A stretch of 64,000 nt of DNA from Deinococcus sp. KNUC1210. Its GTDB lineage: Bacteria > Deinococcota > Deinococci > Deinococcales > Deinococcaceae. The notes beneath the pieces are model-generated. The model had not been told where the DNA came from. It saw only the letters and a list, made by a program, of their open reading frames with translations, and did no database searches. The stretch covers positions 372,001 through 436,000 of the forward strand of contig NZ_CP092196.1 in the NCBI RefSeq assembly GCF_022344005.1, given 5' to 3'. The position numbers and the translations under genes are program-made. Below, piece by piece: positions 39,001-48,028 of the stretch (the stretch's first letter is position 1; each line of letters starts with the position of its first letter).

Positions 39001-39252
39001 CAGTTCGAGGTGCTCGCCCCAGCCGGGAGGCACGGTGAGCGTGCAGCGAAACAGCACGGGGCGGTCATTCAGCTCGGTATGGTCCAGCGGCCAGGGCTGA
39101 CCTGGGGAGAGAGGCATCTGTGGCCCGCCCTCGATCTGCACGGTCCAGACGGTGAGGTCCAGCATGTGGGCGTCTCGCCATGCGGCGACGTACTCGGTCA
39201 TTGCTTCTAAAGCACGCAGCCGCCGTTCCAGCGCTGAAACAGTCAGCGCCAC
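36007..39252 (-). CDS. Alpha-mannosidase, GH38
   Basis: The 1081-residue enzyme has the GH38 zinc motif GHAHLDLGWLWP (~286) and the nucleophile in AWLPDTFGFTPGLPQ (~397), plus FHDILPGSSI. An N-terminal beta domain and a C-terminal all-beta region complete the normal architecture. It removes alpha-mannose residues from oligosaccharides, in the cytoplasm because no signal peptide is seen. GTG 39252 overlaps the GH125 stop by 10 nt. It is cotranscribed with GH125 and the ROK kinase, so the three should degrade and trap imported mannosides. Confidence 0.92.
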   Translation of the reverse strand: MALTVSALERRLRALEAMTEYVAAWRDAHMLDLTVWTVQIEGGPQMPLSPGQPWPLDHTELNDRPVLFRCTLTVPPGWGEHLELLLDLGGEGLVRVLTSTAGQVYQGGLNRYHRRVPLGEQAVGAVLQIEAEVVPRGLFGSPTPRPHLELAQLCEPQPDVVQLHTALQTIAAAVRVLGASTLNGQHPGPESDADREVAERLLNLTEQVLKRLDWPSAAQDALARLPLMGGGESFTSGLWSVPTDRPEAQPLPTEVLKRAARADAELRTGLLKLANLFPPRGRLALSGHAHLDLGWLWPVHETRRKGRRTLSTVLELMERHPNFIFNQSSAQLYAWMQEDDPALFEAIQARVQEGRFEPVGGMWVEPDCQMSGGEALARHLLYGQEYFRKTFGRTCTVAWLPDTFGFTPGLPQLLLAAGMNGFFTTKINWNEETVFPYDLYQWEGLDGSRVLAHTLYNPAPGGYNGDIAPLDVLGTWRSYKAKALPAWGTAQAERVLTFGYGDGGGGPTTEMLGAYDLLRCFPAMPALHMTRIDDLFARLPTDLPVWVGELYLELHRGTLTSQARTKRGNRLAEHRLLEAEAFCALAGQDQQAELEDLWKVTLLNQFHDILPGSSIREVYETALPELEDVQQRARTLLETGQTAEAGTFTVLNAANWDRPLRVLLPAAEGGVTLEDGTPLPVQSVAGGQLVHAPSVLVPAFGQLRLKRSPGAEVAMSGSGVTARRDSNGTVLENTRVRATFSPDGTLTGLRDLSSGAEFLGPLGHRLMSYPDLPYAWEAWDVAHGLDVPGKPPIGEVVRGEVDVTLQEGTLETTLTVRRRWRSSTVTQVFALRTDSGRLDVRLHLDWHERRTLLRAVTDVNVLAREAWYETALGAQARTIHQNTPFDAAHFEVSAHRWADVSQPGRGLSVLNDGRYGHSALSCGPSGSELSLSLVRGPMWPDPQADLGEHQLTYALYPHAGDWRRAHTTREGFDLNSPLTALPGTRPPGPALKLSGLPLMLSALKRAEVGNDLILRLYEPHGMSGAATIALAGLTRAERVNLLEDTGEALSVQSRQVTLDIRPFELLTLRLKRDGADRNNRS

Positions 39253-40682
39253 AACTGAACCTCAGCAGACGGCGGCTCCTCGCTTGCCAAGACGGTGAGG
39301 ACGGTTTCGGCGAGGAGACTGTTGGCCCAGGCGAACCACGGGCGGGTGAAGTGGTCTGGTTGATCGGGATCGAAGCTTTCGTGCATCAGGTACGTGCCCG
39401 CGGTGGTGGCAGCGAGCGTTTCCAGCAGTTCCCAGGCATGGGCGCGGCCCGCCGCGGTGTCCAGGCCAGCCGTCAGCGCCTCGATACACAGGCTGATCGG
39501 CCACACCCGGCGTCCGGGCGTGTGAGGACTGCCGATCCCCGCCGCGTACTTGCCGCGGTAGTAAGAGGGGTTCGCGGTACTCAGCAGCAGGCGACGGGTG
39601 TTCAGATACCGCTCGTCGTCAGCCCGGCAGTAGCCCAGGTATGGCAGCGACAGCAGCGAGGGCACGTTGGCGTCATCCATCAGCAGCGCGTTGCCAAGGC
39701 CGTCCACCTCGTAGGCCCACACCTCACCGTACTCTTCGTGCTGCACCACCGCATATGTCTCAAGGCCTGCCTCGAGCTGCTGTTCCAGGCTAGTCGCCCG
39801 GTGCGCCAGTGCGGAGTCGCCGTACAGTTCGAGGGCCAGGGCAGCGGTGCGCCGCAGGGCCATCACCGCCATGATGTTGGCGGGCACCAGATACGGATAG
39901 GTGCAGGCGTCGTCGCTGGGCCGAAAGCCCGACCAGATCAGACCGGTCGGCGCACACTCGGCCCCCTGGCCGTCTCTGGGCAGCGTGTCGCTCGGCAGCA
40001 CGCAGTATTCGGCGGGGCGCTCGAAGCGGTAGCGGCTGGACCCGGCGTGGTCCTGCTCGGTTTCCATCACACTCAGCACCGTGCCGATCATCGGGCGGAG
40101 GTCGCCCAGGGCGTCGGCGTCGCCCGTCGCACGCCAGAAGTTCCACGCGAGCAGGATCGGTGCACACAGCGAATCGAGCTCGAATTTTCGTTCCCAGACC
40201 CAGGGGCCGGGGGGTGGCTGGTCGAAGCTGTATTCGGCGTCGGCGTCGTCTCTGGGGGTGAGGTTGAAGGCGTTGGCGTAGGGGTCGAGGGCGATGAGGT
40301 GTGCCTGCTGGCGGATCACCCCCGCGATCAGGGCACGCAGCTCGGGGTCTTCGCGGCACAGCGGCACGTAGGGGCTGACCTGGGCGGCACTGTCGCGCAG
40401 CCACATGGCGGGGATGTCACCGGTATAGACGAAGGTGCGGTCGTCCGGCAGGACTTCAAGGGTGGTCTGGAGGGTATTGGGGAAGGCCTGCCGGAACAGC
40501 GTTGCCAGCGCCGGACGATCCCGCTGCTCCAGCTGAGCCGTCACCTGGTCGAGGGTCGCCTGGACTGTCAGACTCAGGAAACGCCGAGGTGCAGGCATCT
40601 CGGTGCGGTGCTGCGGCGCAAATGCGCCTGGAGTACGGACCTGTGGCTCAGGCTGCGGAACAGATTTCGGCTGGGAAGTCAT
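39243..40682 (-). CDS. Exo-alpha-1,6-mannosidase, GH125
   Basis: GH125 enzymes are metal-independent alpha-mannosidases. The signature TGDIPAMWLRDSAAQV (~86-101) and the regions CTYPYLVPANIM and SFDPDQPDHFTRPWFAWANS are typical, and the length (479 aa) is normal. There is no signal peptide. The gene overlaps GH38 and follows the binding-protein gene by 150 nt. GH125 removes alpha-1,6 branches while GH38 takes other linkages, so the pair can strip yeast-type or N-glycan-like mannans. Confidence 0.9.
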   Translation of the reverse strand: MTSQPKSVPQPEPQVRTPGAFAPQHRTEMPAPRRFLSLTVQATLDQVTAQLEQRDRPALATLFRQAFPNTLQTTLEVLPDDRTFVYTGDIPAMWLRDSAAQVSPYVPLCREDPELRALIAGVIRQQAHLIALDPYANAFNLTPRDDADAEYSFDQPPPGPWVWERKFELDSLCAPILLAWNFWRATGDADALGDLRPMIGTVLSVMETEQDHAGSSRYRFERPAEYCVLPSDTLPRDGQGAECAPTGLIWSGFRPSDDACTYPYLVPANIMAVMALRRTAALALELYGDSALAHRATSLEQQLEAGLETYAVVQHEEYGEVWAYEVDGLGNALLMDDANVPSLLSLPYLGYCRADDERYLNTRRLLLSTANPSYYRGKYAAGIGSPHTPGRRVWPISLCIEALTAGLDTAAGRAHAWELLETLAATTAGTYLMHESFDPDQPDHFTRPWFAWANSLLAETVLTVLASEEPPSAEVQLWR

Positions 40683-40832
40683 GAATAGTCACCTTCAACA
40701 GAGCGCTCAACAAGGCTGGAGCCGTCAGAACGTGAAGGTTCTGATGGCCCCGGCTGGAGACAGTGGGCTAGGGAGGCTGGATGAGACCGGCGACGACGGC
40801 ATGGTTCAGCCGGCATTCACCTGCTGGTCGAG

Positions 40833-41792
40833 TTAGTTGCAGTTCGACTTGTAGATGTACTGGGCGAAGGCTGGCTGGTTGATGTTGGCCTGGGTGAGGC
40901 CGACCCCGCCGGTGGGGATATCCTTGGCGACGGCCTGCCCCATGATCGCCTTGCGGGCGTTCAGAACAGCCAGTGCACCCATCTCGGCCGGCTTCTGCGC
41001 CACGATGGCCTGAATCTGATTGCTCTTGAGGGACTGCACCAGTGCAGGGGCAGCGTCAAAGCTCACCACGCTGATCTTGCTCTGGCGCTCGGTGGGCAGC
41101 TGACGAACAGCACCCGCAGCCACCAGCGCTTCATTGTTGGCGATCAGGAACATCCCGGTGATGTCAGGATTGGCTGCGAACGCTGCGCTGAAGGCCGAGG
41201 CATCCTCGCTGATGCCCTTGTACACGATCTTGATGTTCTTATGGTTGGCCTTCATCTCGTCGATGAACCCCTGGATGCGGTCGGCGACCGTGGTGATGCC
41301 GGGGGTGATCGGCGGAATCATGGCGGTGCCTTTGTTGCCCATCAGCTTGGCGAGGGTGCGGGCCGCCTCAGCACCCAGTGCCCGGTTGTCGCTGCTGATA
41401 TTGGTGGTCACGAAACTGGTGTCGGCCAGGCGGGTGTCGACACCGATGATCTTGATGCCCTTGTCGCTGGCAGCCTTGAGCGGCGCATACAGCGCGCGGC
41501 CATCATTCACGGCGATGGCGATCGCCTGGGGGTTACTCGCCACCACGGCGTTGACCACAGGGGTTTGCAAGGTGGCGTCCCACTTGGGCGAGCCCTGCAC
41601 GGTCAATTCCACGTCACCCAGACGCTTGGCTTCCGCCACAGCGCCACACTGCATGGAGGTGTAGAAATTATCGGTGGTGGTGCCCAGGATCAGGGCGATC
41701 CGGTACTTCTTGGTGGTGCCCTGTGCAGTGACGGGTGCGGAAGCGGCAGCGAGAACGAGCATGGCGAGACCCAGCGAAGACAGCTTTTTCAT
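40833..41792 (-). CDS. Periplasmic sugar-binding protein (ribose/fructose type)
   Basis: The 319-residue protein has a signal peptide (MKKLSSLGLAMLVLAAASAP, cleavage near TAQ) and the Peripla_BP_4 fold: KYRIALILGTTTDNFY, AIAIAVNDGRALYAPLKAAS, GVDTRLADTSFVTTNISSDN. AAGGAG precedes the ATG. It delivers a monosaccharide or small glycoside to the permease at 41920. Its operon partners are mannosidases, so mannose or short mannosides are the likely ligands. That is inferred from context only. Confidence 0.88.
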   Translation of the reverse strand: MKKLSSLGLAMLVLAAASAPVTAQGTTKKYRIALILGTTTDNFYTSMQCGAVAEAKRLGDVELTVQGSPKWDATLQTPVVNAVVASNPQAIAIAVNDGRALYAPLKAASDKGIKIIGVDTRLADTSFVTTNISSDNRALGAEAARTLAKLMGNKGTAMIPPITPGITTVADRIQGFIDEMKANHKNIKIVYKGISEDASAFSAAFAANPDITGMFLIANNEALVAAGAVRQLPTERQSKISVVSFDAAPALVQSLKSNQIQAIVAQKPAEMGALAVLNARKAIMGQAVAKDIPTGGVGLTQANINQPAFAQYIYKSNCN

Positions 41793-41919
41793 GACAACTC
41801 CTTATGAGGTGGGCGCGTTGGCCCGAAAGAGGCAGGAAGGACAGAGATTTGTTGACAGAAGGGGAGGACAGACGGGCTGCGGAGGGAACCTGCCGGAAAC
41901 AAGATCCGGCTCGTACTGG

Positions 41920-42945
41920 TCAGCCGCCTTCGGTACGGCCGCGCCGCTTGACGAGGTCGATGTACACCACGCCGATCAGCACCACGCCGACGATGATGTA
42001 CTGCCAGTACGGAAGCACCTGCATCATCACCAAGCCGTTGGAGAGCACACCGGGAATGAACACGCCCACCGCCGTACCGACCACCGTGCCGGTGCCGCCG
42101 AACAGGCTGGTCCCGCCCAGCACGACGCCGAGCAGCGCCGTCAGGTTGTCGTTCTGATGGGCGGCCAGGGTGGTGCTGCCGAAGCGGGCGAGGCTCATGA
42201 ACCCGGCCAGCCCGGCCCCCGCGCCGCTGATGAGGTACAGCGACATCGCCACGCGGTCGACATTGATGCCCGCCCGCCGCGCCGCTTCGGCATTGCTGCC
42301 GATGGCCGAGGTGTACTGCCCGAAGCGGGTCTGTGAGAGCACGAAGGCGCCGGCAGCCACTGCGAGGACAGCGACGATCACCGGCACCGGCAGGCCGAGG
42401 AGCCGTCCCTGACCGATATGGTCGAGCATCGGCTTGGGAACGGCATACAGGTCGACGCCGCCAGTCAGGACGTAGGCGGCCCCCTGGGCGACGCTCAGCG
42501 TGCCGAGCGTGACGATGATACTCGGCACCCGCGCCTTGACGATCAGGAAGCCGTTGATCAGACCCGCCACCAGCCCGGTGGCGAGACAGGCGATCAGACC
42601 GATCAGGACCGCGCCCCAGCCGCCGTCACTGCCACCGACCAGCGCCATCGCTTTGACGCCCAGCACGCACGAGAACACCAGCACGGCGCCCACCGAAAGG
42701 TCAAACCGCGCACTCGTCATGATGAATGTCAGCCCGACGCCCAGCAGCACGATGCCGCTGTAATCGATCACCAGTGTCTGAATGTTATAGAGGGTCGGGA
42801 ACTTCCCGGGAAACAGCAGCGAGAAGAACACCATCACGATGAGCAGTGTGCCGGTGGTGAGGACCGCCTGCGATGAAGTGAGGCGTTTCAAGAGCAGCCG
42901 TACGCCGCTCTGGGGAGCGTTCTGGCTGGGACTGGAGGCGTTCAC
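41920..42945 (-). CDS. Sugar ABC transporter permease (RbsC type)
   Basis: The 341-residue protein is strongly hydrophobic with about ten membrane segments. It carries typical RbsC motifs (GVGLTFIMTSARFDLSVGAV, ALLGVVLGGTSLFGGTGTVV), where the Asp-rich ARFDLSVG lies in the second helix region. It forms the channel of a CUT2-class importer. Its start overlaps the ATPase stop by 4 nt. A gap of ~127 nt separates it from the binding protein, room for an extra ribosome site or mRNA processing that would boost binding-protein levels. Confidence 0.88.
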   Translation of the reverse strand: MNASSPSQNAPQSGVRLLLKRLTSSQAVLTTGTLLIVMVFFSLLFPGKFPTLYNIQTLVIDYSGIVLLGVGLTFIMTSARFDLSVGAVLVFSCVLGVKAMALVGGSDGGWGAVLIGLIACLATGLVAGLINGFLIVKARVPSIIVTLGTLSVAQGAAYVLTGGVDLYAVPKPMLDHIGQGRLLGLPVPVIVAVLAVAAGAFVLSQTRFGQYTSAIGSNAEAARRAGINVDRVAMSLYLISGAGAGLAGFMSLARFGSTTLAAHQNDNLTALLGVVLGGTSLFGGTGTVVGTAVGVFIPGVLSNGLVMMQVLPYWQYIIVGVVLIGVVYIDLVKRRGRTEGG

Positions 42946-43724
42946 GCTGCGCCTTGCACGGTCAGGCCGGTCATGGCGCTAACGACCTCTTCGATGGTCG
43001 TTTCATTTTTGCGGAACGTGGCGACACGTTTGCCCAGGCGCAGGATCTCGATGCGGTCGGCGACTTCGAAGACATGCTGCATGTTGTGGCTGACCAGGAC
43101 AACCGCAACGCCTGACGCTTTGACACGCAGGATCAGGTCGTTGACGTTCTTGGCCTGTACCACGCCCAGCGCAGCGGTGGGCTCGTCCATCAGCACCATT
43201 TTGCTGGCCCACACCATCGCGCGGGCCACGGCGACGCCCTGTCGCTGACCGCCAGACATGCCGATCACTTTGGCCTGCACGTCCTGAATCCGCACGCCGA
43301 GTCGTTCGAAGGCTTCAGCTGAGCGGGCGTGCATGGCTTTGCGGTCGAGCACGCCCAGTTTTCCCAGCAGGCCTGAGCGCAGGAGTTCGCGGCCCAGGAA
43401 CAGGTTGCCTGCCGGGTCGAGGTCCGGCACGAGGGCGAGATCCTGAAAGACGGTCTCAATGCCCAGTTCACGGGCATCCATCGGGCTGTGCATCTTGACC
43501 GGCTGGCCTTCGAACAACACCTCGCCCTGATCAGGGAGGATGGTGCCGGTGATGGCTTTGACGAGCGTGCTCTTGCCGGCGCCGTTGTCGCCGAGGAGCG
43601 CCACGACTTCGGCTGGGTAGACGGTGAAGTCAGCACCTCGGAGGGCTTCGACCTGCCCGTACCGCTTGGTGATGCCACGGGCTTCCAGGAGTGGCGTGAG
43701 GGTGGTTGGCGGGAGTAGGGTCAT
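42942..43724 (-). CDS. Sugar ABC transporter ATP-binding protein (single domain, FrcA-like)
   Basis: The Walker A (GDNGAGKST), signature (MSGGQRQ) and Walker B (MVLMDEPTAALG) motifs are complete. At 260 residues it has one ATPase domain, unlike the two-domain RbsA/AraG proteins, and so resembles FrcA of fructose importers; it should act as a homodimer. It is the first gene of the operon. The promoter and a LacI-type operator lie ~150-195 bp upstream. Confidence 0.9.
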   Translation of the reverse strand: MTLLPPTTLTPLLEARGITKRYGQVEALRGADFTVYPAEVVALLGDNGAGKSTLVKAITGTILPDQGEVLFEGQPVKMHSPMDARELGIETVFQDLALVPDLDPAGNLFLGRELLRSGLLGKLGVLDRKAMHARSAEAFERLGVRIQDVQAKVIGMSGGQRQGVAVARAMVWASKMVLMDEPTAALGVVQAKNVNDLILRVKASGVAVVLVSHNMQHVFEVADRIEILRLGKRVATFRKNETTIEEVVSAMTGLTVQGAA

Positions 43725-43872
43725 AGGCCTCCAGAAACAGCAACAGAAATGAGAAGTAAAAAATGGGCAGGCGAAAGGTACCAGTGAAAGGTGCTCTCAC
43801 TGGAGTTGATCAGAGGGGTGAAAGTGATAAGAAATGCCCACATGACTGCCAATCATGGGGATTCCAAGGCTG

Positions 43873-43886
43873 TGACAACGTTGACA
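43873..43886. promoter_or_regulatory. LacI-family operator
   Basis: TGACAACGTTGACA is a near-perfect palindrome with the central CAACGTTG typical of LacI/GalR operators. It lies just downstream of the operon's -10 box (minus strand), where a bound repressor would block the start of transcription. The LacI gene is divergent and starts at 43981. Confidence 0.75.
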
Positions 43887-43888
43887 TA

Positions 43889-43917
43889 AATGTAAGTCAA
43901 GCAACCCGGTCTGTCAA
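43889..43917 (-). promoter_or_regulatory. Promoter of the mannoside operon
   Basis: On the minus strand TTGACA (43912-43917) is followed after exactly 17 bp by TACATT (43889-43894). This is a good sigma-70 type promoter directed at the ATPase gene, and its start point would fall within or beside the operator at 43873-43886. Confidence 0.7.
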
Positions 43918-43980
43918 GGTACATGGAAAATCGCGTGCATTTCCCTTTCACCCAAGCACAGCTTCGTTACAATCTGCCCC

Positions 43981-44979
43981 ATGCCATCTCGCCCTACCAT
44001 GCATGATGTCGCGCGACTTGCCGAAGTCAGTACGAAGACCGTCTCGAGGGTGGTCAACGACGAACCCAGGGTCGATCCCCTCACTCGCGAACGGGTTGTG
44101 CAGGCCATCGCCACCCTCGGCTTCCAACGCAATGAGCAGGCCCGCAGCCTTCGTCCCGGCCAGCGCTCCACCCTCATCGGTATGGTGACTGGCGACCTGG
44201 GCAACCCTTTCTACTCTGCCATCGCACGCGGAATCGACGAAGTCGGGCGCCTGCACGGCTATCTGCTGTTGTCCAGCAGCAGTGAAGAACAGCCCGCCCG
44301 TGAACGCCAGCTGATCGAGACACTGCTGCGGCACAACGTCGACGGCCTGCTGATCGTTCCTGCCGCCGGAGACCACCGGTATCTCACCCCGACCATGCTG
44401 ACGGACGTCCCGCTCCTGGTCATTGACCGGCCGATAACCGAAGAGCACGCCTTCGATACCGTCGTCCTTGAAAACCGCCAGGGTGCCTTCGAAGCGGTGA
44501 CTGCCCTGATCCAGGCCGGTCACCGCCGCATCGGCGTGATTGAAGGAGACTCGGAAGTGTACACCGGTTCCGAACGGATGCAAGGGTATTTTAGCGCTCT
44601 AAAACACGCGGGGATCACACCGGAAGCCTCGCTCGTCCGCCGGGGCTTTCATGGTGGCAGCCAGGCAGAACGCGCCACCCATGACCTGCTGAACCACCCC
44701 GAACCGCCAACCGCAATCTTCGCGACCAACAACCGAATTGCCGTCGGGGTGCTGAGCGGCATGAAAGGCACGGGAACTTGGCTGCCGCTGGCCTGCTTCG
44801 ACGATTTTGAACTGGCCGACATGCTGCCGGTCCCCGTCACAGTGGTCACCTATGACGCCGCCGAGATGGGGCGGAGCGCCGCCGAACTGCTGTTCGCTCG
44901 CCTGAACGGCCTGGCAGGTGAACCGGTCACCAAATCACTACCCGTTCAGGTGCACACCTACCCGGCCGTTCGGTCCTAA
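43981..44979 (+). CDS. LacI-family transcriptional repressor
   Basis: The first 55 residues are the LacI DNA-binding domain (MHDVARLAEVSTKTVSRVVN). The remainder is a periplasmic-binding-protein-like effector domain (DGLLIVPAAGDHRYL, PTAIFATNNRIAVGVLSG). The length of 332 aa is normal. TACAAT (43968-43973) lies 7 nt before the ATG, so the mRNA is probably leaderless. Divergent position and the palindrome at 43873 make it the local repressor of the mannoside operon, probably released by mannose or a mannoside. Confidence 0.92.
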   Translation: MPSRPTMHDVARLAEVSTKTVSRVVNDEPRVDPLTRERVVQAIATLGFQRNEQARSLRPGQRSTLIGMVTGDLGNPFYSAIARGIDEVGRLHGYLLLSSSSEEQPARERQLIETLLRHNVDGLLIVPAAGDHRYLTPTMLTDVPLLVIDRPITEEHAFDTVVLENRQGAFEAVTALIQAGHRRIGVIEGDSEVYTGSERMQGYFSALKHAGITPEASLVRRGFHGGSQAERATHDLLNHPEPPTAIFATNNRIAVGVLSGMKGTGTWLPLACFDDFELADMLPVPVTVVTYDAAEMGRSAAELLFARLNGLAGEPVTKSLPVQVHTYPAVRS

Positions 44980-45473
44980 GCTTCTGCGGTCATGTCGCCA
45001 TGCAGAACGACCCCAGAATCGCCCACGTCGCTCAAACGCTGGGTCACCGCGCACGCCCGCCCGGACCGAGACCAGGGGTGCACGCTCGCTTCGAAAACGT
45101 TCCTGACGTCCTCCAGAAGGGGATTTATCGGAAGGTGTACCGAGACGAGGGTTGCCATAGCTTTCCCGAGGTGCTGGGCGCTTCAGCGTCCCTGCGCTCA
45201 CCTCTTTTCACTGTGAGATCTGCGTGATGCCCCCTCTTTTAAAGTGCTGGGGTGCAGTCTCCACATGTGCTTCCTGACACCCAGAGCTCTAGGCCAATCG
45301 ACCGAGCTGGTGCGCGGCATGCTATGACAGCGGTGGGCTCATGCCGTATCGCACCACTCCTCAGCACAGGTCGCCTTCGTCGCTTCGATGCCTGGTGGTA
45401 CGGATGAGAAGTGTCGTTCACCGGATGAAGCGTCTGTGCTGCTGGACTCACCTCTTCTTTTCCAGAGTGGTAC
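44980..45473 (+). other. Intergenic region, no supported gene
   Basis: Only short frames are found. One at 45000-45227 (75 codons, ending near ...SPLFTVRSA) has neither a ribosome site nor a recognisable domain. No clear terminator for the LacI gene or promoter for the diguanylate cyclase was identified. Confidence 0.35.
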
Positions 45474-47113
45474 GTGGACATTGACCCGGACGCTGTACCA
45501 GACGTCCTCCTGCTGCTCAGTGAAGCGGAGGCGTGCCTGACTTCGGATGTCGCCCGGTCAGGCGTCCTCGCCCGCCAGGCCCTGGCGCTGGTTGAGGCGA
45601 CCGGTCGGCCGCTGCTGCTGGCACGGGCGCTCTGCACGGCCGCTGCGCCGCTGCTGTTCGAGAAGGATCTGCCTGGTGCACAGCAGCTGTACCAGCGTGC
45701 GGTGGTGCAGAGTCAACTCATGCATGACACCTCGACGCTCAGCCGGGCTCTGAACGGACTGGGACTCTGTGCATTGCGGCAAGGTGCGTACGCACAGGCC
45801 CTGGCGTTCTTTCTCGATGGCCTGCGACAAACACCGCCAGAAGACGCCTTCGGGCGCCTGCGACTGCTCAACAACATCGGGCTGACCCGGATGGAAGTCG
45901 GTGATCACGCCTTCGCGCTGCAGGTGCATGAACAGGTGGTGGCGCTGGCAGAAGAACTGGGGGAGGAGATCAGTGTCCTCACGGGCCTGACGAACATCAT
46001 CGTCGACCGATACGAATTGGGAGAGTACACACGGGTCCTCACACTGATCGAGCAGGCTCAGCCTGACATCATGCGTTCGGGCCTCGTGGCTCACCGAGTG
46101 GTGCTCGCCATCTACGCCACGCTGTGCTCGTTACAACTCGGAGAGCTCGCGCAGGCGCAGGCAGCAGCGACACGCCTTCTCCCCTGATGGAGCAGGCTGA
46201 AGCAGCGAACGATTGGGATAACGCCATTCACGCGCGGATGGTGTGCGGGATGGTCGCCATCCGGGCAGGGAAGGCCGAAGCAGCAAGGCCTCTCCTTGAG
46301 CGCGCCCTGCTTCTGGCACGCCACTACCGTTTACGCGCACGAGAACGTGACACCCTGCTGCTGCTGAGTGAAACCTGCCATCTTCTCACGGATTGGCGCT
46401 GCGCCTACGACTTCATGGTGGCCTATCATCATCTGGAACGCACCCTCCACGATGAGCACGTCGACCGGCAGATTGCGCTCCTCAGTGACCAGGTACAAAT
46501 TGAACAACTGAACCACGAATCACAGACGCAGCGTCAGCAATTCCTCGCGCTACTCCACGATCACGAACTTGTGCTGCAAAGTCGTCAGGCATTTCGTCTG
46601 CGCGCGAACCAAGATCCGCTGACCGGATTAGCCAACCGCGCCGGCTTCCAGAGTCGCGGTGAAGAACTGTTATCACATCCTGAACAGGTCCGCTGTGCCG
46701 TCATCTTTTTAGACCTGGACGGCTTCAAGCCTGTCAATGATACCTATGGGCATGCCGCTGGAGATCAGGTGCTGATTCACGTGGCAGAGCGGCTCAAGGC
46801 CCATGTACGCCCAGATGATCTGGTCGCCCGCCTGGGTGGTGACGAGTTCGCCATTCTGCTGACCCACCTCCAGCAGCCAAATGACGCCCTGACGATCGCG
46901 ACCAATCTACTGGACGCTGTCTCACAGCCCTACGATCTCACGGACACGGTGGCATCTGGACTGACGGTGATGATCAGCGCATCCGTCGGCGTGGCAGTGG
47001 CCCCATTGAGCGGACAGACACTCGCTACCTTACAGCGGCAGGCGGATGAGGCCATGTATGCCGCCAAACGTCAAGGTCGGCAACAGATCATTGTGGACGC
47101 TCCTTCTTCCTGA
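45474..47113 (+). CDS. TPR-containing diguanylate cyclase (one frameshift)
   Basis: The N-terminal ~370 residues are TPR-type repeats (GLGLCALRQGAYAQALAFFL, GLTRMEVGDHAFALQVHEQV). The GGDEF domain follows (DPLTGLANRAGF, LDLDGFKPVNDTYGH, RLGGDEFAILL ~453) with an RxxD inhibitory site (RPDDLVARL). The frame is lost at a C4 run (46181-46184). One C gives ATRLLPLMEQAEAANDWDN and a single protein of about 546 residues. It should make cyclic di-GMP from two GTP under control of the TPR domain. GTG 45474 has no clear ribosome site. Confidence 0.8.
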
Positions 47114-47352
47114 CTCCGAGGAACAGGCCTTGTGCGGCAACACCCGGCGACGGGCACAGGCACCCCATCTGGGCCGATACGCCCTATGAGTGCGGAGGTG
47201 CGAGACTGTTCAGCGTGTCGATGCCGTTGACACCCTCAGACGCGCATGCGGCCAGCGTCGATGCTGAACAGAACGGCTCAGGTGCAGCTACTGTCAGAGC
47301 CCAACACGACCATCGTCGACCTAGAACTTCGACCTTGCCCGCTGACGCTCCT

Positions 47353-47763
47353 TCAATTGAGCAGTCGGCTTTGCTCGTCCGCCAGATCCCGCGCTGCACA
47401 CGCCGTTGCCACCAGCATCATCGCGCTGGTCGTCCCACCCGCCAAGCCCAGATACGCCGCTGCATGCACGCCCTCGAATCCCGCCATCAGCGCCGATACC
47501 CCAGACCCCCGCAGCCGCGCATACCAATCCTGTCCCAACGCCAGGATGTCCACCCCCGCATTCCCATCCAGCAGCGCAATTTCTCGCGCTTGCCGCTCAA
47601 GTTCCACGCTGTACTCCAACAGCAGTTCGGCAGACGGACGCGCTTCGCTGAACATCGGCGCATACTTCACCGCCGCCAGAATCTGCAAGGCCGCGGTGAT
47701 ACAGGTCTCGAACGCCTGCAGGTTCGCAGGATGGCTCCATGATGAATGCTCGAACGCCGTCAT
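47353..47763 (-). CDS. Conserved hypothetical protein, 136 aa (paralogue of 25037-25447)
   Basis: This protein differs from its paralogue at only about a dozen positions. The conserved core includes LDGNAGVDILALGQDWYARL and MAGFEGVHAAAYLGLAGGTT. A GGGGAGG site lies before the ATG. It is the distal gene after the response regulator at 48029. The function is unknown. Retention of both copies while the reductase decayed in the other locus suggests the gene itself is useful. Confidence 0.65.
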   Translation of the reverse strand: MTAFEHSSWSHPANLQAFETCITAALQILAAVKYAPMFSEARPSAELLLEYSVELERQAREIALLDGNAGVDILALGQDWYARLRGSGVSALMAGFEGVHAAAYLGLAGGTTSAMMLVATACAARDLADEQSRLLN

Positions 47764-47954
47764 GCCTCCCCGTGCCCAGCTGTCGGGTATTCGCTCGGCG
47801 CGGCAGTTCCTCCCGAGTTGAGCTGATACCCGGTGCCGGGTTCAGCCAGCAGAACAGCCATCCGAAACTCGCTCACCGTCACTCCATGCTCACGCGGCGT
47901 GATAACAGCAGGCGCACCGCGAAAGCGGATTCGGCAGCGGAGCTGACAGACCAT
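47760..47954 (-). CDS. Possible small protein, 64 aa
   Basis: The frame (MVCQLRCRIRFRGAPAVITP ... ending GHGEA) fills part of the gap between the response regulator and the hypothetical gene. It overlaps the latter's ATG as ATGA, an arrangement often seen in operons. There is no counterpart in the duplicated locus near 25.5 kb and no recognisable domain, so it may be spurious. Confidence 0.25.
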   Translation of the reverse strand: MVCQLRCRIRFRGAPAVITPREHGVTVSEFRMAVLLAEPGTGYQLNSGGTAAPSEYPTAGHGEA

Positions 47955-48028
47955 ACGACCAGTCTACCCGCCCAACCAGGCCCTCCGGCGCAACAGGGGG
48001 CGGACAGCGCGTCCCAGTGACAACCCTC

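Noticed and set aside
39180..40688. 502-codon frame on the plus strand
   Set aside because: It lies opposite the GH125 gene, whose family motifs are unambiguous; the frame is a GC-driven shadow.
45000..45227. 75-codon frame after the LacI gene
   Set aside because: It has no ribosome site, promoter or recognisable fold; support is too weak.
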